Assembly (NCBI GenBank): GCA_965277535.1
Contig: OZ255825.1
Span: 1,922,001 to 1,986,000, forward strand
Length of the DNA stretch: 64,000 bases
Origin: Ilyomonas sp965277535
GTDB lineage: Bacteria > Bacteroidota > Bacteroidia > Chitinophagales > Chitinophagaceae
Direction: 5' to 3'
A program made the translations under genes and the position numbers. This document shows positions 34,298-41,913 of this stretch, one piece after another. The number at the start of each line of letters is the position of its first letter. Within the stretch, counting starts at the first letter, position 1. The notes under the pieces were generated by a model. The model searched no databases, was not told the DNA's origin, and saw nothing but the letters and a program-made list of their open reading frames with translations.

Positions 34298-34753
34298 ATG
34301 GAGAAGTATTTCGACATCATGCAAAAGACAAAGATCAATTTCGTTCAATTGCTTGATGGTTTAACAATCGAACAATTGAACAAAATTCCTGCAGGTTTTA
34401 ACAACAATCTCATTTGGAACTTTGCGCATTTGCTGGCAACGCAACAAGTAATCTTTTATGGCTTATCAGGCTTAACACCGAAGGTAGATGAGCACTTTAT
34501 AAAAAGCTATCGAAGATTCAGCAAGCCGGAAAGCTTTGTAAGTGCATCGGAGTTGGAAACGATTCAAAACAATTTTGAGGAGGCACAACAAACTTTTTTT
34601 GAAGATTACAGAAATGGAACATTCACCGGTTTCAAACAGTACACTACTTCATTCGGTGTGCAGTTAGATACTCTTGAAGATGCCATCAAATTTTCATCTA
34701 TGCACGATGGCTTGCATTACGGTTATGCTATGGCATTAAAACACCTGGTATAG
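34298..34753 (+). CDS. DinB-like four-helix protein
   Basis: A 151-aa protein starting MEKYFDIMQKTKINFVQLLD. Putative metal-binding histidines of the DinB/YfiT superfamily are in WNFAHLLATQQ near residue 47 and in SMHDGLHYGYAM near 135. Members include thiol-dependent S-transferases, but many are uncharacterised. ATG at 34298 lies five bases after the methyltransferase stop; an earlier in-frame start inside that gene is unlikely. It is probably co-transcribed with leuC. Confidence 0.75.
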   Translation: MEKYFDIMQKTKINFVQLLDGLTIEQLNKIPAGFNNNLIWNFAHLLATQQVIFYGLSGLTPKVDEHFIKSYRRFSKPESFVSASELETIQNNFEEAQQTFFEDYRNGTFTGFKQYTTSFGVQLDTLEDAIKFSSMHDGLHYGYAMALKHLV

Positions 34754-34767
34754 TCAGGCAATAATCA

Positions 34768-35213
34768 ACCACGGAGTAAAAGGAGTTTGAGCACGGAGTT
34801 AATTAATAATATGGTAGAGGAAGAATTGACAAATGAAATATTGAAAGCAGCTTTTAAGGTCCATTCTTCGTTGGGGCCGGGCTTATTAGAATCTTCTTAT
34901 AAAACTTGTTTAGCTTACGAGTTACAGAAGGAAGGATTTTATGTAGAAAAAGAAAAGCCCATGCCATTGATTTATGAAGATATAAAATTGGATATAGGTT
35001 ACAGAATTGATTTACTTGTTGAGCAAAAAGCAGTGATAGAAATAAAAACAGTAGAATGCTTTGCCGAAGTGCATATAGCTCAAGTTCTTACATACATGCG
35101 ATTGAGCAAATGCAAAGTTGGTTTGCTGCTAAATTTCAACACAGTTTCTTTGAAAAACGGAATTAAAAGATTTGTATTGTAACTCCGTGCTTAAACTCCT
35201 TTTACTTCGTGGT
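34768..35213 (+). mobile_element. GxxExxY cassette bounded by 34-bp terminal inverted repeats
   Basis: The left arm at 34768-34801 starts ACCACGGAGTAAAAGGAG and the right arm at 35180-35213 is its inverse; they agree at 32 of 34 positions. The 446-bp segment holds only the GxxExxY gene, whose TAA stop (35180-35182) is part of the right arm. No transposase is present and no target-site duplication was seen. The arm sequence resembles the ACCACAAAG-type ends of the smaller repeats at 6286, 22043 and 39632. The boundaries define a mobile or formerly mobile unit in the leu operon. Confidence 0.75.
34811..35182 (+). CDS. GxxExxY family protein (PD-(D/E)XK nuclease-like)
   Basis: A 123-aa protein. 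The name-giving motif appears as GPGLLESSY at about residues 22-30. DIGYRIDLLVEQKAVIEIKTV at ~60-80 has the D..(E)xK spacing of a PD-(D/E)XK nuclease core, as assigned to this family; biological function is not established. HIAQVLTYMRLSKCKVGLLLNFN follows. ATG at 34811 is preferred over a TTG inside the left inverted repeat. The stop codon is supplied by the right inverted repeat, so gene and repeats move as one unit. Confidence 0.85.
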   Translation: MVEEELTNEILKAAFKVHSSLGPGLLESSYKTCLAYELQKEGFYVEKEKPMPLIYEDIKLDIGYRIDLLVEQKAVIEIKTVECFAEVHIAQVLTYMRLSKCKVGLLLNFNTVSLKNGIKRFVL

Positions 35214-35277
35214 AAAAAAATGAGCAAATTATTATGATCATTGTTCAAGCTATTGTTTTAACCGATAAAACAGTTTT

Positions 35278-35520
35278 ATGACAACGAAATTGAGTCTTAC
35301 AATTGAAGAAAAAACAGCAAAAAAGATAAAAGCCTATGCTGCAAAAAAGAAAACCTCGGTATCAAAAATTGCAGAAGAATATTTCAATCAGCTAACAGAA
35401 GACAATGACAAAAAGAAAAAGAAATCGTTTGTAGAAGAATGGGCAGGTATTGCAATAAAGCCAATAGGGGATATAAATAAAGCAAGAGATGAGTATTTGA
35501 AAGAAAAATATGGCTTATAA
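35278..35520 (+). CDS. orphan DUF6364-type antitoxin
   Basis: An 80-aa protein with a ribbon-helix-helix-like N-terminus (TTKLSLTIEEKTAKKIKAYA, KKKTSVSKIAEEYFNQL) and a C-terminal toxin-wrapping tail ending YLKEKYGL. It parallels the antitoxin at 47212-47460, which overlaps a PIN toxin through the same ATGG-at-the-stop arrangement. Here the overlapping ATG opens only MAYKDSFEND before a stop, so the toxin is gone. It lies between the GxxExxY element and leuD. Confidence 0.75.
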   Translation: MTTKLSLTIEEKTAKKIKAYAAKKKTSVSKIAEEYFNQLTEDNDKKKKKSFVEEWAGIAIKPIGDINKARDEYLKEKYGL

Positions 35521-35613
35521 AGATTCCTTTGAAAATGATTAAAAAAATAATTTATCCCTCTTTGCCTGTACTGTCGGCAAAAAAATTTCTGAACATGATA
35601 TAACGCAATAACC

Positions 35614-36210
35614 ATGAGCAAAAGCATCAACATCATTACTTCTACCGTTGTTCCGATTGATATGGAAAACATTGATACCGATCAAATTATTCCGGCACGC
35701 TTCTTAAAAGCCACAAGCCGCGATGGCTTTGGTAAGAATTTGTTTCGCGACTGGCGTTATGAAAACAACAACGAAAATGAGCCAAAAGAAGACTTTCCTT
35801 TAAACAATCCAACCTACAGCGGAAAAATATTGGTTGCGGGTAAAAACTTTGGTTGTGGCAGCAGCCGCGAACATGCTGCCTGGGCAATTAAAGATTATGG
35901 ATTTGATGTAGTAGTGAGTTCTTTTTTTGCTGATATTTTCAAAAGCAATGCACTCAACAATTTCTTACTTCCTGTAACCGTGAGTGATGAATTTTTACAA
36001 AAATTATTCAGCGCGGTAGAAGACGATCATACAGTTGAAGTAGAAGTGAATTTACCCGAACAATACATCAAAATTCTATCTGCAAACGAGCAGGAACATT
36101 TCGACATTAACAGCTATAAAAAAACATGCTTGTTGAATGGTTACGACGACATTGATTACCTATTGAGTATGAGAAAAGAAATTGAAACATTTGAAGCCAG
36201 CAAAGGATGA
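35614..36210 (+). CDS. leuD: 3-isopropylmalate dehydratase, small subunit
   Basis: The 198-aa swivelling domain of isopropylmalate isomerase. Diagnostic features are DMENIDTDQIIPARFL near residue 18, GKNFGCGSSREHAAWAI near 77 and SSFFADIFKSNALNNFLLP near 97. It starts MSKSINIITSTVVP at ATG 35614 and its stop overlaps the next ATPase gene by four bases (ATGA). It partners LeuC, encoded 2.1 kb upstream. Confidence 0.95.
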   Translation: MSKSINIITSTVVPIDMENIDTDQIIPARFLKATSRDGFGKNLFRDWRYENNNENEPKEDFPLNNPTYSGKILVAGKNFGCGSSREHAAWAIKDYGFDVVVSSFFADIFKSNALNNFLLPVTVSDEFLQKLFSAVEDDHTVEVEVNLPEQYIKILSANEQEHFDINSYKKTCLLNGYDDIDYLLSMRKEIETFEASKG

Positions 36211-37685
36211 AAGGCACAACCATTATAGCAAACCATATTTCTGTAACACTTGGCGAAACGCATTTGTTGGAAGACATTTCATTTCAATTAGGTGCGAATG
36301 AACATCTTGCCATCATAGGTTCATCAGGTAGTGGAAAAACAACGCTGGCAAAGGTTGTGGCCGGTCAGGCCTTTGCCAAAGGAAGCGTGGCTATTACGTG
36401 GAGCGAGTCATCTTCATTACAAAAAAAAGTAGTGCTGATAGAGCAGCGCAATCAATTTAAAAATTTATCGCACACATCTGATTTTTATTATCAGCAACGC
36501 TTCAACAGCTTTGATGCGGCCGATGCGCAAACGGTGTGGCAGGCACTTCAAAATTTGGGCGAAAACAAACCTGATTGTGAAATAGAAAATTTGTTGCATC
36601 AGTTCGGTTTGAATGAGCGTCGCAATGCACCTCTCATTCAATTGTCGAGCGGCGAAAACAAACGGTTTCAAATTATAAAAGCCGTTCTTTTACAACCACA
36701 AATTTTGATACTCGATGCACCGTTTACAGGTTTGGATGTGGCTGCAAGAAAACATCTGCACAACACCATCAATCAATTAGCCCGCAACGGAACAAAAATT
36801 ATTGTGATTACAGATGTGCATCAGTTGCCCGATTGCATTACTCATATTGCTTTGCTTGATGAAGGAAGAATGAAATGTTTTATAAAAAAAGAAGAATGGA
36901 ATGCAGGTTTGGTTTCGCACGAAAATACAGGCTACACTAACATTTACGCATTGCCGCTATCGGAAAATAAAGAGCATTACCACCAGATAGTGAACATGCA
37001 AAATGTAAACGTTAACTATGGCAACAAAACCATTTTGAATAACATCAACTGGCAAATTAGGCCGGGAGAAAGATGGTTGTTAAAAGGCAGTAACGGCGCA
37101 GGCAAATCAACCTTGTTAAGTCTTATCAACGGCGATAATCCGCAGGCTTATAAAAATGAAATTTATCTCTTTGATAAAAGGCGTGGCAGCGGCGAAAGCA
37201 TTTGGGACATCAAACAAAAAATTGGTTTTGTTTCGCCCGAATTGCATGCGTTCTACGATAAAACCACAAGCTGTTTTAATACCATCGCATCAGGCTTTTT
37301 CGATACGGTTGGATTGTTTAAAAAGCTATCGCCGCAGCAGCACGAAGAAGTAAAGCAATGGAGCCATTTTTTGCAGCTTTCATCTGTTCAGAACAAGCCA
37401 TTGATAAGTTTATCATTCGGCACACAACGGTTGATTTTATTAGCCAGAGCACTGGTAAAAAATCCGCCGCTTCTCATTCTTGATGAGCCATGCCAGGGAT
37501 TGGACGATGATCAAAAAGAGGCATTTGTAAACTTAGTGAATAACATCTGTGAGCAAGGCAAAACACTCATTTATGTAAGTCATTATGATGACGAAATACC
37601 AGCTTGCGTAGAAAATGTGATGGAGCTAAAGAATGGCGAGTATTCAACTTACTCAATACGAATAAAAGAACTTTCTTACTATTAA
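36207..37685 (+). CDS. ModF-like double ABC ATPase
   Basis: A 492-aa soluble protein with two ABC domains. Domain 1 has Walker A GSSGSGKTT near residue 37, signature-like LSSGENKRFQI near 148 and Walker B ILILDAPFTGLD near 170. Domain 2 has Walker A GSNGAGKST near 297, LSFGTQRLILLARALV near 397 and LLILDEPCQGLDDD near 418. The layout and the LDEPCQGLD block match E. coli ModF/PhrA, for which no permease partner is known. It overlaps leuD by four bases, so it is translated with it; it lacks a functional link to leucine synthesis that I can see. Confidence 0.78.
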   Translation: MKGTTIIANHISVTLGETHLLEDISFQLGANEHLAIIGSSGSGKTTLAKVVAGQAFAKGSVAITWSESSSLQKKVVLIEQRNQFKNLSHTSDFYYQQRFNSFDAADAQTVWQALQNLGENKPDCEIENLLHQFGLNERRNAPLIQLSSGENKRFQIIKAVLLQPQILILDAPFTGLDVAARKHLHNTINQLARNGTKIIVITDVHQLPDCITHIALLDEGRMKCFIKKEEWNAGLVSHENTGYTNIYALPLSENKEHYHQIVNMQNVNVNYGNKTILNNINWQIRPGERWLLKGSNGAGKSTLLSLINGDNPQAYKNEIYLFDKRRGSGESIWDIKQKIGFVSPELHAFYDKTTSCFNTIASGFFDTVGLFKKLSPQQHEEVKQWSHFLQLSSVQNKPLISLSFGTQRLILLARALVKNPPLLILDEPCQGLDDDQKEAFVNLVNNICEQGKTLIYVSHYDDEIPACVENVMELKNGEYSTYSIRIKELSYY

Positions 37686-37694
37686 ATTGTAAAT

Positions 37695-37919
37695 ATGAGT
37701 GATGAATTAATGAATATTATGAAATTGCTTTCTCCTGATAAACGACAGGAAGTAGTTGATTTTGCAGCCTATCTGTTGCAAACATATAAACCGACAAGTA
37801 ATTCAGATAACCAGGAGCTGGCAGAGCGCCGTATGAAACTCGCCGTTCGTTTAAAAGGACAGATTTGGATGGCTGATGATTTTAACGAAACACCCGAAGA
37901 TTTCAAAGATTACATGTAA
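37695..37919 (+). CDS. VapB-like antitoxin (DUF2281-like)
   Basis: A 74-aa protein: MSDELMNIMKLLSPDKRQEV, a helical VVDFAAYLLQTY, then an acidic tail with MADDFNETPEDFKDYM typical of antitoxins paired with PIN toxins. The last base overlaps the toxin ATG (TAATG). It starts nine bases after the ModF-like gene. Confidence 0.75.
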   Translation: MSDELMNIMKLLSPDKRQEVVDFAAYLLQTYKPTSNSDNQELAERRMKLAVRLKGQIWMADDFNETPEDFKDYM

Positions 37920-38302
37920 TGGCTTTGCTTTTAGATACGCAAATTCTCATTTGGCTTGAAGAGAATCCGGAAAAGATTCCTTTACACACAAGAAGCGTGA
38001 TATTCAGTAATCCCGATGTGTATTTCAGCGTAGCCAATATTTGGAAAATGGCGATTAAAATTAAGATAGGAAAATTGCAAATGAAGTTTCCATTGCCCGA
38101 TATGGTCAGCATTTTTATACTTGGTTACAAGTTTAAGTTATTAGACATCGAACGATCACACATTTATCAAACGCTTCAAATGCCTTTGCATCAGAGAGAT
38201 CCGTTCGACCGTTTGATCATTGCACAATCAATTGTTGAAAATATAGACATCGTTAGCTCGGATGAAGCCTTCGACACATATGGCGTCAAACGTATTTGGT
38301 AA
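37919..38302 (+). CDS. VapC-like PIN domain toxin
   Basis: A 127-aa PIN ribonuclease: MALLLDTQILIWLEENPEKI with the first catalytic Asp, VYFSVANIWKMAIKIKIGK near residue 36, HQRDPFDRLIIAQS near 92 with the conserved acidic pair, and IVSSDEAFDTYGVKRIW at the end. All core acidic residues are present, so it is probably active, cleaving tRNA or rRNA when free of antitoxin. It is inserted just upstream of leuB; its last bases run into the leuB leader. Confidence 0.85.
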   Translation: MALLLDTQILIWLEENPEKIPLHTRSVIFSNPDVYFSVANIWKMAIKIKIGKLQMKFPLPDMVSIFILGYKFKLLDIERSHIYQTLQMPLHQRDPFDRLIIAQSIVENIDIVSSDEAFDTYGVKRIW

Positions 38303-38340
38303 AAGATACTTTAAAATTTCCGCTACCACGGATTAAGAAT

Positions 38341-39456
38341 ATGAAAAAAAACATCACTGTTATTTTGGGCGATGGCATCGGGCCGGAAGTAACGCAGCAA
38401 TCCATCAAAATACTCAATGCCATTGCATCGCAGCATGGCCACGAGTTTCACTACGAGTATCATCTCATGGGTGCCGATGCCATTGATAAAACCGGCAATC
38501 CCCTGCCCGATGAAACCATTCAATCGTGTTTAAAAACCGATGCGGTTTTGTTCGGTGCTATTGGTCATCCAAAATACGATAACGATCCCACTGCAAAAGT
38601 GCGCCCCGAACAAGGGCTGCTAAAGCTTCGAAAAACGTTAAACCTCTTTGCCAACATTCGTCCCATCACCATTTATCCTTCCCTGCATCATCTTTCGCCC
38701 CTCAAAAGCAAAAGTTTGGAAGGTGTTGATCTTGTCATTTACCGCGAACTCACCGGCGGCATTTATTTTGGCAAGAAAAGCCTGAGTGAGGATGGCAAAC
38801 AAGCTTCCGATGATTGCATTTATTCAACCGAAGAAATTGAACGCGTTGCACATCTCGCTTTTCAAAACGCACAGCAAAGAAGAAAAAAACTAACGCTGGT
38901 TGATAAAGCCAATGTGCTCGAAACATCGCGGCTGTGGCGCAAAGTGGTGCAAGGCATGGCGCCGCAATACAGCGATGTAAGCGTTGATTATATGTTTGTT
39001 GACAACGCTGCCATGCAAATTATTTTGGCCCCAAAACAGTTTGATGTAATTCTAACCGAAAATATGTTTGGCGACATCATCAGTGATGAAGCCAGCGTGT
39101 TAAGCGGTTCGTTAGGTTTGGCGCCTTCTGCTTCCGTTGGCAGTGGCACAGCTTTGTTCGAGCCCATTCACGGCTCTTATCCGCAGGCAGCCGGTAAAGA
39201 CATTGCCAACCCAATCGGGTCCATCCTTTCAGCCGCCATGCTGCTCGATTATTTCACCTTACATACCGAAGCCGAACAAGTTCGCAATGCAGTTGCCTGG
39301 ACGTTAAAAAGCGGCTTTGTAACCAAAGACATAGATGCGGTAAACAATTATTCCACATCAACCATTGGCGATTTAATCAGAGATTTCATCGAAAACAAAT
39401 TGACCGATGATGTCAACAAACGCAACATCACAGTAAGCAAAAGCACAATTATTTAG
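38341..39456 (+). CDS. leuB: 3-isopropylmalate dehydrogenase
   Basis: The 371-aa NAD-dependent enzyme oxidises and decarboxylates 3-isopropylmalate. It begins KKNITVILGDGIGPEVTQQ; substrate arginines lie in RPEQGLLKLRKTLNLFANIRP near 90, REL TGGIYFG near 137, and the metal site in NMFGDIISDEASVLSGSLG near 240. ATG at 38341 is chosen; the frame opens 15 codons earlier in the tail of the PIN toxin gene. A perfect 13-bp hairpin follows the stop. Confidence 0.95.
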   Translation: MKKNITVILGDGIGPEVTQQSIKILNAIASQHGHEFHYEYHLMGADAIDKTGNPLPDETIQSCLKTDAVLFGAIGHPKYDNDPTAKVRPEQGLLKLRKTLNLFANIRPITIYPSLHHLSPLKSKSLEGVDLVIYRELTGGIYFGKKSLSEDGKQASDDCIYSTEEIERVAHLAFQNAQQRRKKLTLVDKANVLETSRLWRKVVQGMAPQYSDVSVDYMFVDNAAMQIILAPKQFDVILTENMFGDIISDEASVLSGSLGLAPSASVGSGTALFEPIHGSYPQAAGKDIANPIGSILSAAMLLDYFTLHTEAEQVRNAVAWTLKSGFVTKDIDAVNNYSTSTIGDLIRDFIENKLTDDVNKRNITVSKSTII

Positions 39457-39496
39457 CCACCGGATTTATCCTGTGGTCTGTGAATAAATCCGGTGG
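39457..39496. repeat. hairpin directly after leuB
   Basis: CCACCGGATTTAT (39457-39469) and ATAAATCCGGTGG (39484-39496) are perfect inverted repeats starting at the base after the leuB stop. There is no T-run, so it may be an mRNA-stabilising hairpin or a dispersed palindrome rather than a terminator. Confidence 0.65.
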
Positions 39497-39631
39497 AAAA
39501 CAAAACAATAAATCGCCAAATACAAAATACAATTTTATGAAGTCATCGTCCGTCGCTCCGGTTGATCATCCCTTGCGACGCTCCGTTCAACAGCAGAATA
39601 TAAATTAAGCATTTCCAAGAGCGAGTACATG

Positions 39632-39708
39632 AAACCGCAAAGAAACAAAGACGCAAAGCATAAAAATAAAACTCTGTGCTTCTCTATTCCTCCGTGTCTC
39701 TGTGGTTA
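39632..39708. repeat. inverted repeat element, ACCACAAAG family
   Basis: AAACCGCAAAGAAACAAAGACG on the left is matched on the right by the inverse of AACCACAGAGACACGGAGG, with several mismatches. It is more degenerate than the copies at 6286 and 22043 but has the same unit structure. It lies just before the ilvD start. Confidence 0.5.
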
Positions 39709-39720
39709 AAAACACAAAAT

Positions 39721-41484
39721 ATGAGCAAAAACAAACTTACTGAAACCGAAATGGCTGAAGCGCCAACTGTTGACGAACAGGCTGCCATCCAACATGCGCA
39801 TGGCTTAAACAAACATTCGCAAATCCTCACGCAGGACGTTACACAGCCTGGCGCACAAGCCATGTACTATGCTATTGGTTTTACCGAAAAAGATTTCAAC
39901 AAAGCGCAGGTAGGCATCGCCAGTATGGGCTGGGATGGCAACCCCTGCAACATGCACTTAAACGACCTGGCAACAAAAGTTCGTGACAATGTAAACAACG
40001 TGAAAGACTTGCTGGGCTTACGTTTTTACACTATCGGCGTGAGCGATGGCATCAGCATGGGAACCGATGGAATGCGGTACAGCTTGGTAAGCAGAGATGT
40101 GATTGCCGATAGCATTGAAACCAACGCCGGTGCACAATATTACGATGCCATCATTGCCGTTCCAGGCTGTGATAAAAACATGCCCGGCTGCATAATGGCG
40201 ATAGGTCGTTTAAACCGTCCTTCTATTATGTTGTATGGCGGCACCATTGCACCCGGCCATTACAAGGGAGACGATGATCTGAATATCGTTTCTGCATTCG
40301 AGGCATTGGGACAAAAGATAGCTGGTAATTTAGAAGAAGCTGATTTCAAAGGCATCATTCGAAACGCTTGTCCGGGTGCAGGTGCCTGTGGTGGCATGTA
40401 CACAGCAAATACCATGGCAAGCGCCATTGAAGCAATGGGCATGAGTCTGCCTTATTCGTCGTCCAATCCTGCGTTAAGCAAAGAAAAACAGGAGGAATGC
40501 GAAGCCGTTGCCAAAGCCATCAAAATTTTGTTGGAAAAAGACATAAAACCAAAAGACATCATGACGCGCAAAGCATTTGAAAATGCCATTATCGTTATCA
40601 TGGTGTTAGGTGGTAGCACCAATGCGGTGTTGCACTTAATTGCGATGGCAAAAAGCGTGGATATGCCGCTAACGCAAGATGATTTTCAGGCAATCAGCAA
40701 CCGTGTTCCGGTGCTTGCCGATTTCAAGCCAAGTGGCAAATATTTAATGGAAGATTTGCACAAGTGGGGCGGTGTGCCAGCCGTAATGAAATACTTGCTG
40801 GGCAAGGGTTTGCTGCATGGCGATTGCTTAACAGTAACGGGTAAAACGGTGGCTGAAAATTTAAAAGATGCCCCCGATTTGGATTTCGAAAAGCAGGATA
40901 TTATTCATCCGTTAGAACGACCGTTAAAGAAAACCGGGCATTTACAAATCCTATACGGCAATCTCGCCGAAGGCGGAAGTGTTGCTAAAATCAGCGGCAA
41001 AGAAGGCGAACGGTTTGAAGGCACAGCCCGCGTGTTTGATGGCGAACATCACCTGATACAAGGTTTGCAAAGCGGAAAAGTTCATGCCGGTGATGTAGTC
41101 GTTATCCGTAACATAGGTCCCAAAGGCGCGCCTGGTATGCCTGAAATGCTAAAGCCTACAGGAGCCATTATTGGCGCGGGTTTGGGCAAGTCAGTTGCCT
41201 TAATAACCGATGGTCGTTTCAGTGGTGGTACGCATGGCTTCGTGGTGGGTCATATTACACCCGAAGCGTTTGAAGGTGGCTTGATTGCATTGGTTGAAGA
41301 TGATGACATCATCGAAATTGATGCAAAAACAAACACTTTAACGTTAAAGGTTAGCGATGAAGAAATTGCGAAACGCAGAGCCGCATGGAAGCAACCGCCA
41401 TTAAAAGCAACAAAAGGCATTTTGTATAAATATGCAAAGTATGTAAAGAGCGCAGCAGAAGGTTGTGTAACGGATGAAGATTGA
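39721..41484 (+). CDS. ilvD: dihydroxy-acid dehydratase
   Basis: The 587-aa iron-sulfur enzyme dehydrates dihydroxyisovalerate and dihydroxymethylvalerate in valine, leucine and isoleucine synthesis. Cluster cysteines are in PGCDKNMPGCIMA near residue 145 and ACPGAGACGGMYTANTMAS near 220, with NPCNMHLNDLA near 75 and TDGRFSGGTHGFVVGH near 495. ATG at 39721 (MSKNKLTETEM) is the conserved start. The protein is full length. Confidence 0.96.
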   Translation: MSKNKLTETEMAEAPTVDEQAAIQHAHGLNKHSQILTQDVTQPGAQAMYYAIGFTEKDFNKAQVGIASMGWDGNPCNMHLNDLATKVRDNVNNVKDLLGLRFYTIGVSDGISMGTDGMRYSLVSRDVIADSIETNAGAQYYDAIIAVPGCDKNMPGCIMAIGRLNRPSIMLYGGTIAPGHYKGDDDLNIVSAFEALGQKIAGNLEEADFKGIIRNACPGAGACGGMYTANTMASAIEAMGMSLPYSSSNPALSKEKQEECEAVAKAIKILLEKDIKPKDIMTRKAFENAIIVIMVLGGSTNAVLHLIAMAKSVDMPLTQDDFQAISNRVPVLADFKPSGKYLMEDLHKWGGVPAVMKYLLGKGLLHGDCLTVTGKTVAENLKDAPDLDFEKQDIIHPLERPLKKTGHLQILYGNLAEGGSVAKISGKEGERFEGTARVFDGEHHLIQGLQSGKVHAGDVVVIRNIGPKGAPGMPEMLKPTGAIIGAGLGKSVALITDGRFSGGTHGFVVGHITPEAFEGGLIALVEDDDIIEIDAKTNTLTLKVSDEEIAKRRAAWKQPPLKATKGILYKYAKYVKSAAEGCVTDED

Positions 41485-41507
41485 TTTATCAATTTAAATA
41501 TTGTATT

Positions 41508-41831
41508 ATGTTTATTCTTTTTGTTTCTGTTGTTGCTTTGATTAAAAACTTAATAGATCTGCATGAAAAAGGTTATCTATTAAAGTTTTCAATTCAAATT
41601 ATCTCTTTAGTAAATTCTAAGTGGGGTAAGACTTTAATGATCTTTCTGCTAATTCTGCTCATCGCAATGGCAGCCGTAGTGGGAACTTTAATGAGTGAGT
41701 TATATTTATTAAACAAAGGTTCTGTTTTAATTTCTTTAATACCACCCTTTGCTTTAACTCTAAGCACAATTCCCTTTTCATTTCTGACTTATCAATTTCT
41801 ATACAAAAAAGATAAACATACTGTAATCTGA
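41508..41831 (+). CDS. small membrane protein, 107 aa
   Basis: Three hydrophobic segments are seen: residues ~1-15 (MFILFVSVVALIKNL), ~45-65 (TLMIFLLILLIAMAAVVGTL) and ~75-100 (SVLISLIPPFALTLSTIPFSFLTYQF). No family recognised. It lies between ilvD and ilvB in the same orientation, 23 bases after the ilvD stop; an in-frame TTG overlapping that stop is the alternative start. No similarity to ilvM/ilvN-type subunits. Confidence 0.5.
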   Translation: MFILFVSVVALIKNLIDLHEKGYLLKFSIQIISLVNSKWGKTLMIFLLILLIAMAAVVGTLMSELYLLNKGSVLISLIPPFALTLSTIPFSFLTYQFLYKKDKHTVI

Positions 41832-41913
41832 CTTACTAATTGAATACAGAATATAATAATTGCAAATAATTGCTTTCAAATAAATACAAATTCACTCTAA
41901 TAAAAACTGAATC

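Noticed and set aside
6260..39720. CRISPR-like arrays from the repeated CACAAAG units
   Set aside because: The units are short, irregular and form inverted, not direct, repeats; there are no spacers and no cas genes.
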